Below are positions 33,496 through 44,400 of a DNA stretch of 64,000 bases, piece after piece; the stretch's first letter is position 1; each line of letters starts with the position of its first letter. Below the pieces are notes generated by a model. It was not told the origin of the DNA, ran no database searches, and saw nothing but the letters and a program-made list of their open reading frames with translations. The position numbers and the translations under genes are program-made. Source of the DNA: Botryosphaeria dothidea (taxonomy: Eukaryota > Ascomycota > Dothideomycetes > Botryosphaeriales > Botryosphaeriaceae); contig WWBZ02000022.1 in assembly GCA_011503125.2 (NCBI GenBank), positions 1,550,001 to 1,614,000 of the forward strand, given 5' to 3'.

Positions 33496-35179
33496 TCTGA
33501 TGATGGGTGATGTTTTTGGTAGTGGACAGAAAGATTAAATACGAGTATGGCAGTACAAGGCTCTCAGGTGGAACAGTGCTGAAAATCTTCAGGCTTGCAG
33601 ATAGATTCAGTGAAGACCTGCTGGCCGCGGAGCTCTTTGCGGGCTTCGGGCTGGCCTTAGCTTTTGAAAGAGCAATGTACGCGGGCATTCTTGCTTTTGT
33701 TCAGTCCGTTGGTTCCGCATTACGATGTGCAGATGGACTAAGCATACCGACAACCGCCGAGACAACCTTATCCATATCATCAAGCTCAAGTAAGCTCCTA
33801 CAGGCTTACAAGTGAAGGTCATAGCGTTAGTTACTCGGCGGTTAGATTTAGCTTTTGCTCCCGACTACTTTTCGTACTTTTGTTGGATTGTTGATGAACA
33901 ACGATGATCCATTGATGATTGGCATGAGGAGGAAGGGCATAGGTGGCCCACCCTCCTTATATACGTAAGTGAGTGACTAAGCTATCTGGTGTTGCAAAAG
34001 CAATATGCAAAACACGTGATTTCCAATAACTTTGTTTTCAACCATATGTTTCCCTGCTTCGCTTCGGCACGCGTCAAAGCCTATTTCGGCAGAATTTCCT
34101 GGGTTTACCTCTTTTGCACGTGAAGGGTCATCAACAATGTTATTTATTCGACTTAAATGCAACTTGATCCTTACTTTCTTCAGCCGAATGAGTAAACACT
34201 TTTTCTTTCGAAGTCGCCATGATTACGATAAAAAAATTGAACTATCCTCAGTGACTTCAACATCTTTGAAATGTGCTCCATACAGTCATACAACGGTACA
34301 TTTCCAAAATGTAGCAGAACTCCACTTCTGTGAGCCGCTTTGTCTACCAGAAGCCTCAAAATTCCATGTGAGCAACAGCACTGAGAATCTAATAGCTTTG
34401 CAGACACGTAATCGTGAGGAATCGGAAGCTTCAATACGGATGAGCAACGATCTTTAGACTACAAGAACTTTGACCGAACAAACTTTCCAGTAACCCGACC
34501 TAATATCGTATTTTGCTGTTCAAGACTCAAAAAGCAGCCCTACTATTACACAGGGAGGTCCCGTAGCCGGGGATTAGCGGCAATAGCCTCTAAAAAGTGC
34601 ATATAATGGGCAGTAGACTCATTCTTCTATACGGCTTTGTTAGTGGAAATGTAACATACCTACTTCTAGAGGAATGCATGCGCTCCCCATGGCCGGGTAA
34701 ATCAGATCTTGTTCTTGCAATTTGGTTGGAATTTCGCACTTGGCGCTAACCGTCGGTTGCAATATCCCTCTGTACTGTGGTTTGCGGCCCATGCGCTTTA
34801 CTGTGCAGTCTGAAGTTTAATGGCAAGCTCCAAATACGAAGGAGAAAGGATAGAGTATAGAGTATTTTGGTAACTATACGGTTCTTCTACATCCGTGTCC
34901 TAAACAGACTAGAGTATGCAGAGAAACTGTTGCAGAGGCCCGCATCGAACCTGGCTTCCGGGGGAGAAGCTCTCTGGACTTCTTCCACAGAATTTTCCGA
35001 ACACTCACGGAGAAAATCCAGATATTATCGAGTGCTCGACTCGTGCTTCGTTAGCCGCTGGATGGTATAAAAGCAAGAGTGCTCAGAGCATTTTTCAATA
35101 CAACAAGACATCTTCAGCAGAGCAATAAACGAGATCCCAACGACACTCAAGAACAGCCCTCCGTTCTTTTTCATTCACA
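33496..35179. other. AT-rich gene-poor stretch
   Basis: About 1.7 kb with no gene that can be supported. A minus-strand frame at 34180-34434 looks mildly protein-like but has no motif. The right end carries the promoter of the secreted repeat protein. Confidence 0.45.
35066..35072 (+). promoter_or_regulatory. TATA box of the secreted repeat-peptide gene
   Basis: TATAAAA, 114 bp upstream of the ATG at 35180. It is a consensus TATA element in the usual window for inducible fungal genes. Confidence 0.6.
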
Positions 35180-35720
35180 ATGAAGCTTTGCTACAGCCTT
35201 TTTCTCTCTCTTGGCCTGCTCGGCTCTGCCTCTCTAATCATTATGGTCAAGAGAGCATATGATGCCCTCGCAACGAACCCTGAGCAGGTGGGCACCAACG
35301 ATGCAGTTGATCTCTCCGAGCCGCTTCAGGGCTACAAAGGTAGAAAAAGTGCTTCATGAATGCTCGAATGGAAATTGACAACATGATATAGAACGCCGGG
35401 CCTATGATGCAATGGCAACCAGCCCCGAGCAGGCCGACGTTGACGAGGCGGTCGATCTCACGAAGTCACTTCAAGGTTACAAGAATACGTCGGTCCCTTG
35501 AAGGAAAATTCGTAATAAGACCCGACATACAATAGAACGCCACGCGTACGATGCTATGGCGACCAGCCCTGAGCAAGCGGATACCGCTGGGGCGGTTGAT
35601 CTTACGGTGCCGCTGCAGGGCTACAAGGAAGGCCGCGCTTACGACGCCATGGCTACGAGTCCGGAACAAGCCGATGGAGATGATTCGGCTGACTTGAATA
35701 AGCCTTTGCAAGGCTACTAG
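35180..35720 (+). CDS. Secreted Kex2-type repeat precursor (KEP/RiPP-like)
   Basis: Three exons: 35180-35339, 35392-35475, 35536-35720, 142 aa. A hydrophobic signal (KLCYSLFLSLGLLGSASLII) is followed at once by MVKR and four repeats of about 28 residues that begin AYDA(M/L)AT(S/N)PEQ and end in D-L-x-x-x-LQGY(K). Before the repeats stand KR, RR, RH and GR, so two clear and two eroded Kex2-like sites. Intron 1 falls exactly in the linker between repeats 1 and 2. Intron 2 uses a GTTACA donor inside repeat 2 and costs that repeat its GYK; if unspliced, the protein stops soon after repeat 2. Repeats 2-4 differ mainly at synonymous sites. The pattern fits Kex2-processed repeat proteins, which include dikaritin RiPP precursors, but no DUF3328 oxidase was found nearby. 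Confidence 0.78.
35245..35717 (+). repeat. Four-copy coding repeat of the secreted precursor
   Basis: Repeat starts lie at about 35254, 35400, 35544 and 35637, each opening with an Ala-Tyr-Asp-Ala codon series. The first two copies are separated by an intron, copies 2 and 3 by another, and copies 3 and 4 are contiguous. Over the first 13 codons copies 2, 3 and 4 encode identical residues. Confidence 0.85.
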
Positions 35721-35975
35721 TGCGATTCCATGAAGCTCTGTCCACTTCAACATGGCAGAGCAATGTGAGCGCTGATGCAGCTTCTCCGAGGGATGAATGG
35801 TAGGCAAACACTTGCACTCAAATTACCACCCTAGCATGAGATGGTGGATCCAGTTTGTTTCACTTATTAGGTATAGTCGAGAGAGCTCTTCCACATATGT
35901 TTCTTCCAATATACTCCACGTTCCCGACACATTCGACATTTGACGTGACCACCGTGCTCGAGCCACATGCCATCC

Positions 35976-38900
35976 TCACATCCCCAGGCTCTGCGCCCGA
36001 ACCATGCTCGCATACAACCCCTCTTTCGCAAGCAGCTCGCCATGCCTCCCCACCTCAACGACACGCCCCTTGTCAAGCACAAAGATGACGTCCGCATGGC
36101 GAACAGTGCTCAGACGATGCGCCACAGCCACCGTCGTCCGCCCCTTGGCCGCCTGCGCCAACGCCTCCTGCACGAGGCGCTCCGCCGCCGAATCCAGCGC
36201 CGACGTCGCCTCGTCGAGCAGCAAGACGCGCGGGTCCCGCACCAGCGCGCGCGCGATCGCGATGCGCTGCCGCTGGCCGCCCGACAGCGCCGCGCCCTTG
36301 CTGCCGACCGACGTGTCCAGCCCGTCCGGCAGCGACGCCACCACCTCGCCCAGCGCGGCGTCGCTGCACGCGCGATCGAGTGCCGCCGCGCTCACGTCGC
36401 GCGCCGCCCCCAGCAGGATGTTGTCGCGCACGCTGCCCGAGAACAGCGCCGTGTCCTGGCCGACCAGCGCGACCGCGCCGCGCAGCGCCGCGACGTCGAC
36501 GTCGCGCGCGTCCGCGCCGTCCAGCAGCACGGCGCCGCGGGTTGGGTCGTAGAAGCGCTCGAGCAGCGCGAGGACGGTGCTCTTGCCGCTGCCGCTGGGG
36601 CCGACGAGTGCGGCGAAATGGCCGGGCGCGATGCGCAGCGAGACGTCCGTCAGTGCAGGCGCGTCCGGGCGGGTCTGGTACGTGAAGTCGACGTTGCGCA
36701 GCTCGATGGCGCCGTGGACGGTCTGCAAAAGGGTGCCGGTGCCCACGTCGATGCGTGGGACGCTTTGCATGACGGTTTCGAGGGCCTGGGCGGCGCCGTC
36801 GGCTTTTGCTCTGTCGGCGGCGACGGAGAGCGTGCTACCTGCGGATTGAGCGCCGAAGATAACGGTCGAGTAGCAGATGAAGAACTGGAGCATGGTGTAT
36901 TCGCCGCGCGCCATGAGGCGGCCACCGTACCAGAAGCAGAGGGCGAAGGAGCAGTATACCGTTGCCTGGGATGCGGCGAAGAAGATGGAGGACTTGGCTG
37001 TGGATATGGCGTTGGCGCGGGCCTGAGAGACCAGAGTGTTGCGGAAGCGGGTCAGCACCGTGTTCTCCAGAGTGAATGAGGCAACGACACGGATGCAGCT
37101 GGCTGCTTCGCTGGCGTAGGTTGTAGCTGCCCCGTACGACTCGGCCGAGCGCCGTTCGTTGGCTTGGAGGAACGACATGCGCAGATGGCCAGCAGCAAGG
37201 AGCAGAGGGATGGTCGCCGAGCACACAAGGCCCAGCTTCCAGCCGATGGCGACCGCGACGATGAAGCCGGACAGGATCGTGGACGCGCCGACCAGAAGCA
37301 TGCCCATCATGGTCCCGCTCAGTCCTTCCAGGTCTGCTGTGCGGGAGGAAAGCAAGACGCTGAGGGACCCGGCCGAATGCTCTGCCACGTCGAAGAAGGA
37401 CATGTCTTGCCGCAGAAGATGTTGGAAGACGGCATTGCGCGCCCTTCTGACAAGTCTCTCGGAGCAGAATGCCATTGCTATGCCTTGTCCACTCTGAATG
37501 ATGATGCCGATAAAGGCAAGCATCAACATCATCGCTGCCCAGAAGTTGACATCTTGCCGCAACTTCGCATGGTCGTAGACATTGTTGCTGAAGGCAGCAA
37601 TACACTGGCATGAAGTTGTTAGCCCGGACGACACTTCGGCATAGGAGTAGGCTACTTACCGCCGAGAGGATCACTGATTGGGCAGTGTTTGTGCAACCCA
37701 AGAGGATGGAAAGTGATAAACCGAAAAATAGCGTAGGTAAATCTTTGTTGCGGAGTCCGGAGATGAATCGGACGGGCGGCGAGCCATCTTCATAGTCAGC
37801 TTCACCCTGCCCGGCGCAACTCGTGGGAGTCTTCTCGTCCAGGCTGCCAGCCTCAGTGCGGATCCGCTCCAATCCACTCTCATCCTTGGCGGTCTCATCA
37901 TCATCGACAGCCAGGTTCTGGGCCTCGAGCAGTCGGAAGAAATCTCCTCGCCTGTCGAGGAGATCGCTGTAAGTTCCCTGCTCGACGACGCGCCCTTTGC
38001 CCATAACGGCAATGCGGTCAGCATCTTTGATGGTCGAGAGCCTGTGGGCAATGATGAGGTTGGTGCGGCCGCGCATGGCGGTCCGCAACGCCGCCTGCAC
38101 GGCTCGCTCGGCGACAGGGTCGAGCGCGGAGGTGGCCTCGTCGAGCAAGAGGATTTTTGGGTCCGAGACAATGGCCCTCGCGATGGAAATACGCTGTTTC
38201 TGTCCTCCTGCATGCCATTCGTCAGCAACGGTAACTTCAGCGGGACCGGCCACGTATTGTACCTGACAGGCTCCGCTCCCCCACACGCGTTTCGTATTGG
38301 TCGGGGAGCTGGGCGATGAAGCTGTGCGCATGTGCGGTCTCTGCTGCCCGCCTGACCAGCTCGTGCTTGACCTCGTCCGGCTCGTCTTCGAACTTGGAGC
38401 CCACCAGGCCGTGGCTAATGTTCTCAAAGACGGTAGCATCGAAGAGCATCGCCTCCTGCCCGACCAGGGAGATCTGCCGCCGGAGCCAGCGCAGATCAAA
38501 GGAATCGAGCGGCTGTCCATCAAGACGCACGCTGCCCGCGGTGGGCTCGTAAAACCTCTCGAGGAGGCTGACAAGGGTACTCTTTCCCGATCCGGACGGG
38601 CCCACGACCGCAGTGGTTTGGCCTGGCGCTACATCCAGATTAAACTGGTCAAGAACAGGAATGTCAGGGCGGCCGGGATAGCGGAAGCTAACGCACTGAA
38701 ATTGGATGTGGCCCTGTATGCCATCCAATTCTGCGCCGCCTCGCGCGCGAGGGCTCGAAGGCATTGGTGGGTCCATGGCCCGGCAGATCCTGGCGGCGGC
38801 AGCAAGTCCATCACCGACGGCCCGCAAGGGTGGACCCGCAAATCCCAGAGACACGGTACCTAATAGAACAGCTGTGTGTGTTAAGTGACTCCGGGCAGGC

Positions 38901-40097
38901 TCACGCAATAAGAGTGGACGTACCGAGTAGGACGATGAGCACGTCTGCCAGCGCCAGATCCCCTGCCACCAGGAAGCGCGAGCCCTGCCAGAACGCGAGT
39001 GCATAGGCCAGCAGCATGACTCCTGTCATCACCGCCATCATGACCGCCGCGAAAACTTTTTCCAGCACCCTTGGACGTCGCGCGTCAAGCAGACGCGCCT
39101 CGTATTTCCGCCCCAGCTTTTCCTGCGCGTTGTTGGAAACCGTTCCCCGAATGTCTCCGATGCTTTCCGCTGCCACCGTTGCTGCTTCTGACTCGGCCTC
39201 TGCGCTGCTGCTTGAATACTTGACCATGCCCTGCGTGGCCACACCGACAATCAAGACGAATGCCACTAGCGTCGAGCTCAACACCAGAGTCAGTTTCCAG
39301 GAGAATACGAACCCAACAACAAACGCTGTTAGCACGGTCGAGAACGCCCCAATCGCACGTCCAAGCTTCTCAGACAGCGCGTTCTTGATCAATTCGGCGT
39401 CGTTGCTGATGTGCGTGGATACCTCGCCCACGGCGTTCTGCTTGTCAGAGAGCACGGCAACGCCTTGCTCGAAAACAGCAGACAGGTAGAGCTCGCTGGC
39501 AACATCCCCACATCAGTCTGGGCCCGGCAGATTCAGAAATAGTCGTCCCACTTACCGCACTTTGCACGTCATGCGTTCCCCGGCAACTGTCAGCCCAACC
39601 GTCGTGATATAGACCGTTACGAACTCCGCAACTGCGAGATACACGAAGTACAGGGTGAAGCGGTCCAACTGATCGGATTGTCCGCTTCCATTTCCCTGGG
39701 ACGATGTGATGCTTTGAAATTCTCCGGTCATCTTGCCGAAGACAATCGTCTACGAGCATGGTGGTGGTCAGCATTAGGATTCTGTTCGCAGCTATGCGAC
39801 CCACCATCAATGGCATAAGAGCCCCTCCTATCACGGCTGAGATCAGTGATACAGACACCACAAGCAAATCGACAGCGTAAGCTGCATGGTACAGCTACAG
39901 TTTGAGACATCGTTAGCTAGGTCCAAGTAGGATGCAACGGAACAACATACCAAAGCTAGAGCGCCATTGTTTGTCTCTGCAATACTTTCCTCTTCGGGAT
40001 CCGGATCCCCCCGCCCGGCTTCTGCTGCAATTTTTGATTCATCCGCTGGCCCGACGTCCGTTTTTTCCGCGCCGCTGGGCATCTGCTGGGTGGACAT
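35976..40097 (-). CDS. ABCB-type multidrug exporter (full transporter)
   Basis: Seven exons: 40097-39951, 39894-39805, 39749-39556, 39495-38924, 38859-38263, 38207-37660, 37604-35976, 1,258 aa, the size of P-glycoprotein-like full transporters. Order is TMD1-NBD1-TMD2-NBD2. NBD1 has Walker [10 protein letters not shown], signature LSGGQKQR (completed by splicing 38208-38262) and Walker [16 protein letters not shown]2 has [17 protein letters not shown] and [12 protein letters not shown]. Both D-loops and H-loop His ([16 protein letters not shown]) are present, so both sites look competent. TMD1 starts around residue 55 ([20 protein letters not shown]). It exports hydrophobic compounds at the plasma membrane. 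It is divergent from the NRPS across 1.3 kb, a common arrangement for a pathway exporter (inference). Confidence 0.93.
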
Positions 40098-41433
40098 TGC
40101 GAAAGGGCAACAAAGAAGGCTGAGTTGAGTGACCCTGCCTGCGAATCACGGCACCGAGTTGGTCTTGTAGGCGGCAAGAGCGCAGCACGTCAATCGAAGT
40201 TTTGTCTCTGCAGTCCACGCTGGCTCGGGCGGCACGGATGCTGCTGAACCCGTCCTTGGCGCAGTGCTCTAGACTTGCTTCTTTCCTGCTGCACTGCTAC
40301 GGTGTACGCGGCTCTCGGGACGGCAAATGTAAGGCGCGCTGGGGTGGCCGCCGCACCCGGTTGTGGGGTTTCGGATAGTCGGGCCTGGCGCAGAGGGAAC
40401 CTCATCCCCGGTGACCCACATGGGACCCAGTCCAGTCAGGACTCTCGAATGCGGACGTTAGCTCTCGTATTTGACAAGCCGCGTTGTCCGAGAAAAGCAG
40501 TGTGACCATCGGCTGTTTCTCTTGTTGGATGCTCGAGGCAAACGGCACTCCCATTCGGGAAAGTCACGATCACCCTCCGATGCACGCCAGCGCGCCGTCC
40601 CGAGTTCTGCAGAACGCTAAGAAATGATGCCATGGAGATAACTAGCGGCTAAGGCCCGACTTCAGCAGACATGCTAAATTTTTCGTCCAGTAGGATCGTT
40701 TGTGAAAGACGCCACGACGAAGCCTTTGACGTATCGCGTAGCCGAATTTGGATGACAGACGAGAATCGTCAACTAGTATTGCCTCACTCTCGAATCACGT
40801 GGCAGGCTTCTTAACTTCACCATAGAACGACACTTCTCATGGCATGAGCGCTAGATCGGTTCGTTGGCACGCAAATGGTAAGACTACTAACGTAGCTCTC
40901 CGCGTAGACGATTTGCAGGCATGCAGAAATCAGATCACTAACGTTATCCTCTCCCCATGGGTCAGGTACAATCTGGCGAGAACATCAGACTGAACGGGGG
41001 CCTTGGCACGTATGCCGCCCATCACAGATGTTGAGTGGATTCAGCTGCAGTGATGGCCCACATTATGTGTGCACTCATGTCCGAGAAGCCGGTTCTCGAA
41101 TGCCTCGGACCTCTCGTCATCCCATAGTCTTCGCACCACGGGTGCGCTTCTCGGTCTTTGATCCCGGCTCCGTGCTCGCCAGGCTTGTCCAGATACTACC
41201 TTCTGTTCCGTTCCCGCGTGAAAAATTGGTTCTTGCTTTTGCCATCCAGACGCTCGAGTTTTTGCCTATTTGGAAAGTTGACTTCGCGGCCAATGAAGAC
41301 TGATGAGCAGTCCCTACAAGAAGCTGGGTTTCCAGCCTTACCATCACAGCAGCAACTCGATTTTGCCTTGAATTTCCGATAATATCTTTATTCCCAAATT
41401 CCCTTTCTTCTGTTGTGCTCTCAACCAGTCACA
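40098..41433. promoter_or_regulatory. Bidirectional intergenic region (ABC exporter / NRPS)
   Basis: 1,336 bp between opposite start codons, with no gene recognised. It is expected to hold the promoters of both genes. No specific regulator site could be named. Confidence 0.5.
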
Positions 41434-44400
41434 ATGAAGGCACCAACAAGAAGACAATCGTCGATCCACGACTATCTGATCACCGACTTGATCGCCGAGC
41501 ACTGTCAGATCCGTCCTGATGCAGAAGCCATCTGCTCTTCAGACGGCCAGTCCATTTCCTACCGCGCCCTCGACGAAACCTCACGCCGCGTTGCAGCCAA
41601 GCTGGTAACGCTGGGAGTCGGCCCCGAGGTCATCGTCCCGCTATGCTTCGAGAAGTCAATATGGACAGGTAAATACTCCCACAGTCCGTCCCAATCCTCC
41701 CCCTGACCCTCGCCACAGTCATCGCCATCGTCGCCGTCCTCAAAGCCGGCGGCGCATTCGTCCTCCTCGACCCGGCCCACCCAACCGAGCGCCTCGAGAC
41801 CATCATCACCAAATGCAAAGCCACCGCCGCCATCACCTCGCGCACCTCCCAAAAGCGCCTCTCCCAGCTCCTCCCCACGGCGCTCCCCCTCGACGAGCAC
41901 GCCCTCGCGCAGCTCGCGCCCGCGGCGCGGGACCCGCCGACCACGGCGACCCCTTCCACCGCCGCCTACGTCGTCTACACCAGCGGCAGCACCGGCACGC
42001 CCAAGGGCGCCGTCATCGAGCACGGCGCCTTCTGCGCCGGCGCGGTCGGGCACGCCGCGGCGATGCGCATGGACGGCGCCTCGCGCGTCGTGCAGTTCGC
42101 GTCGTACAACTTCGACGCCAGCATCACCGAGATGCTGACGACGCTCGTCGTCGGCGGGTGCGTCTGCGTCGTCGCCGAGGCGGCGCGGCTCGACCCGGCC
42201 GCCTTCACGGCGGCGGTGACGGGCATGCGCGGCAACTTCGCGCTCCTGACGGCGTCGTTCATCGGCGCGCTGCCGGACGACGGGCTGCGCGGGCTGCGCA
42301 CGCTCGTGCAGGGCGGCGAGGCGCTGCCGGCGGCGGTGCTGGCGCGGTGGGCGGGCCGCGTGACGCTGATGAACGCGTACGGCCAGGTCGAGGCGAGCGT
42401 GGTGTCGACGTGCACGGCGGCGATACCGAGGCAGGGGTCCGACGGCAGGAGCATCGGCACGGCGGTGGCGGGCCGCTGCTGGGTCGTCGATCCCGAGGAC
42501 GCGAATAAGATGGTACACCCTGGTGGGATCGGCGAGCTGCTCGTCGAGGGTCCGCATGTTGGCAGGGGCTATCTCGACGAGCCGGAGAAGACGGCGGCCG
42601 TGTTTATACGCCGGCCGGTCTGGCATACGCGGATGTTTCCCGCGGAGGCGGATCCCAGGGCGCTGCGGTTCTACCGGACGGGCGATCTGGTCGTGCAGGA
42701 GGCGGATGGCACGTTCACTTTTGCCGGCCGCAAGGACGAGCAGGTCAAGGTGAATGGCCAGCGCATCGAGGTCGGCGAGATTGAGCATCAGTTCAAGCTT
42801 GCGATGGACCCGCCCCGGGACGTCGTCGTGGAGTTGGTGAAGAGGAAAACCAACAGTGGCACGCGCGGAACCCTCGTGGCGTTTGTAGCGCTAGGCCAAG
42901 ATTCGGATGGGGATGAGGTAGCTGACCGGCAGCTGTTGGAAAAGGAGATGGCCGTCACCGAGGCAAAGGTCCGCACCGTCCTCCCCAAATTCATGATACC
43001 CGCAACATACTTGGCTGTGGAGCAAATACCTATCTCGCTCAACGGAAAAGTTGATCGGAAGAGTTTACGAGCGCTCGGCGAAGCTCGTTTGTCACAAAGG
43101 AAGCATTCTGCGCCGAAGACTACCCCAGAAATCAAAGAGTTCACCCAGGCCGAGGAACAAATTCGCCAGATATGGCGCAGAGTATTAAACGTACCAGCAG
43201 AGAATATCGAACGCACGAGCATCTTCCAAAGCCTCGGCGGGGATTCCATCTCTGCAATGCAAGTTGTCTCGCAGGCTGCGGCGCAGGGTATGAGAATTAC
43301 CATGCAAAGGATTCTTCAGCAAAAGACAATTGAAGCAATAGGAGCCGGACTTTCAGTTGCTCCCCCGTCTAAAACAACCGGGCCAGTTACTTTCGACGAG
43401 GAAGAAGACACGGAGGCGCCCTTCAGCCTATCGCCGATCCAGCGTCTATTTTTTAATCTTAAGCCCGAGGGCGATAACCGGGACAACATCAGCTTTCTTC
43501 TCCGTCTCAACCAGAAGACCTCCCATGTCTCCCTGGACGAGGCGCTGGAGGCTGTTGTCTTACGCAATCCAATGCTAAGAGCCCGATTTTTTGAGCTGAA
43601 GCGTGGCAAGTGGTTTCAGTACATATCTGAGGATACTGTCGAGTCGTATAGCGTCTCCTCGCATACCATTGAAGATACTTCTTCGGATGTGATGCGGATC
43701 GTTGGCAACTCACAGAGAAGTCTCGATATTAAGTTCGGGCCTCTGCTTCACGCCGACCTTATCAATGCCCCGAGAGGCCAGCTTCTCTTCATCTGCGCAC
43801 ACCACCTTGTGACGGACTTCGTATCATTCCGTGCTATTATGCAGCAGCTGGAGGAACATCTTCAGACTGGAACAATCTCTGCGCCGAAGGGGTTCTCTTT
43901 CCAGAGGTGGTGCAAGGAGCAGGAGAGCTATATCCGGGGCCTCCCGCCGCAGGAGTTTCCTTTCAGATTACCCGATCCGGACCCGTCTTTCTGGGGGATG
44001 CAAGATCTGCCCAACGTGTACGGAGATGCAGACACCGAGGCCGTGGTACTGGACAAGGGGCTTTCGTCAGCGATACTGGGCGCTGCCTCCAACGGCCCAC
44101 TGGAGGTCGAGGCGGTTGACGTTCTTCTCTCAGCAGCCATGCTTGCTTTTCACAATGTGTTCCCGGAAAGATCAGTCCCCGCATTCTTCGTCGAAGGCCA
44201 TGGCCGCGAACCTTGGGATGACACGATCGACCTCTCTTCAACAGTGGGTTGGTTCACAACCATCCTCCCCATGGTCCTCTCCCAAAACGGCTGCACCAAC
44301 ACGATGGGCGCTCTCCGAGAGGTCAAGAGCCTACGCGCAAAGTTCCCCGACAAAGGCCTAGCGCACTTCGCGTCCAAATACTACCAGCGCAAGAAGACGA

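Noticed and set aside
34180..34434. Minus-strand 84-codon frame in the AT-rich stretch
   Set aside because: It looks mildly protein-like, but it has no motif, no flanking exon and weak start context.
35180..35720. Alpha-factor-like mating pheromone precursor
   Set aside because: The repeat layout and Kex2 sites are similar, but the repeat lacks the short Trp/Cys or GQP-containing pheromone core.
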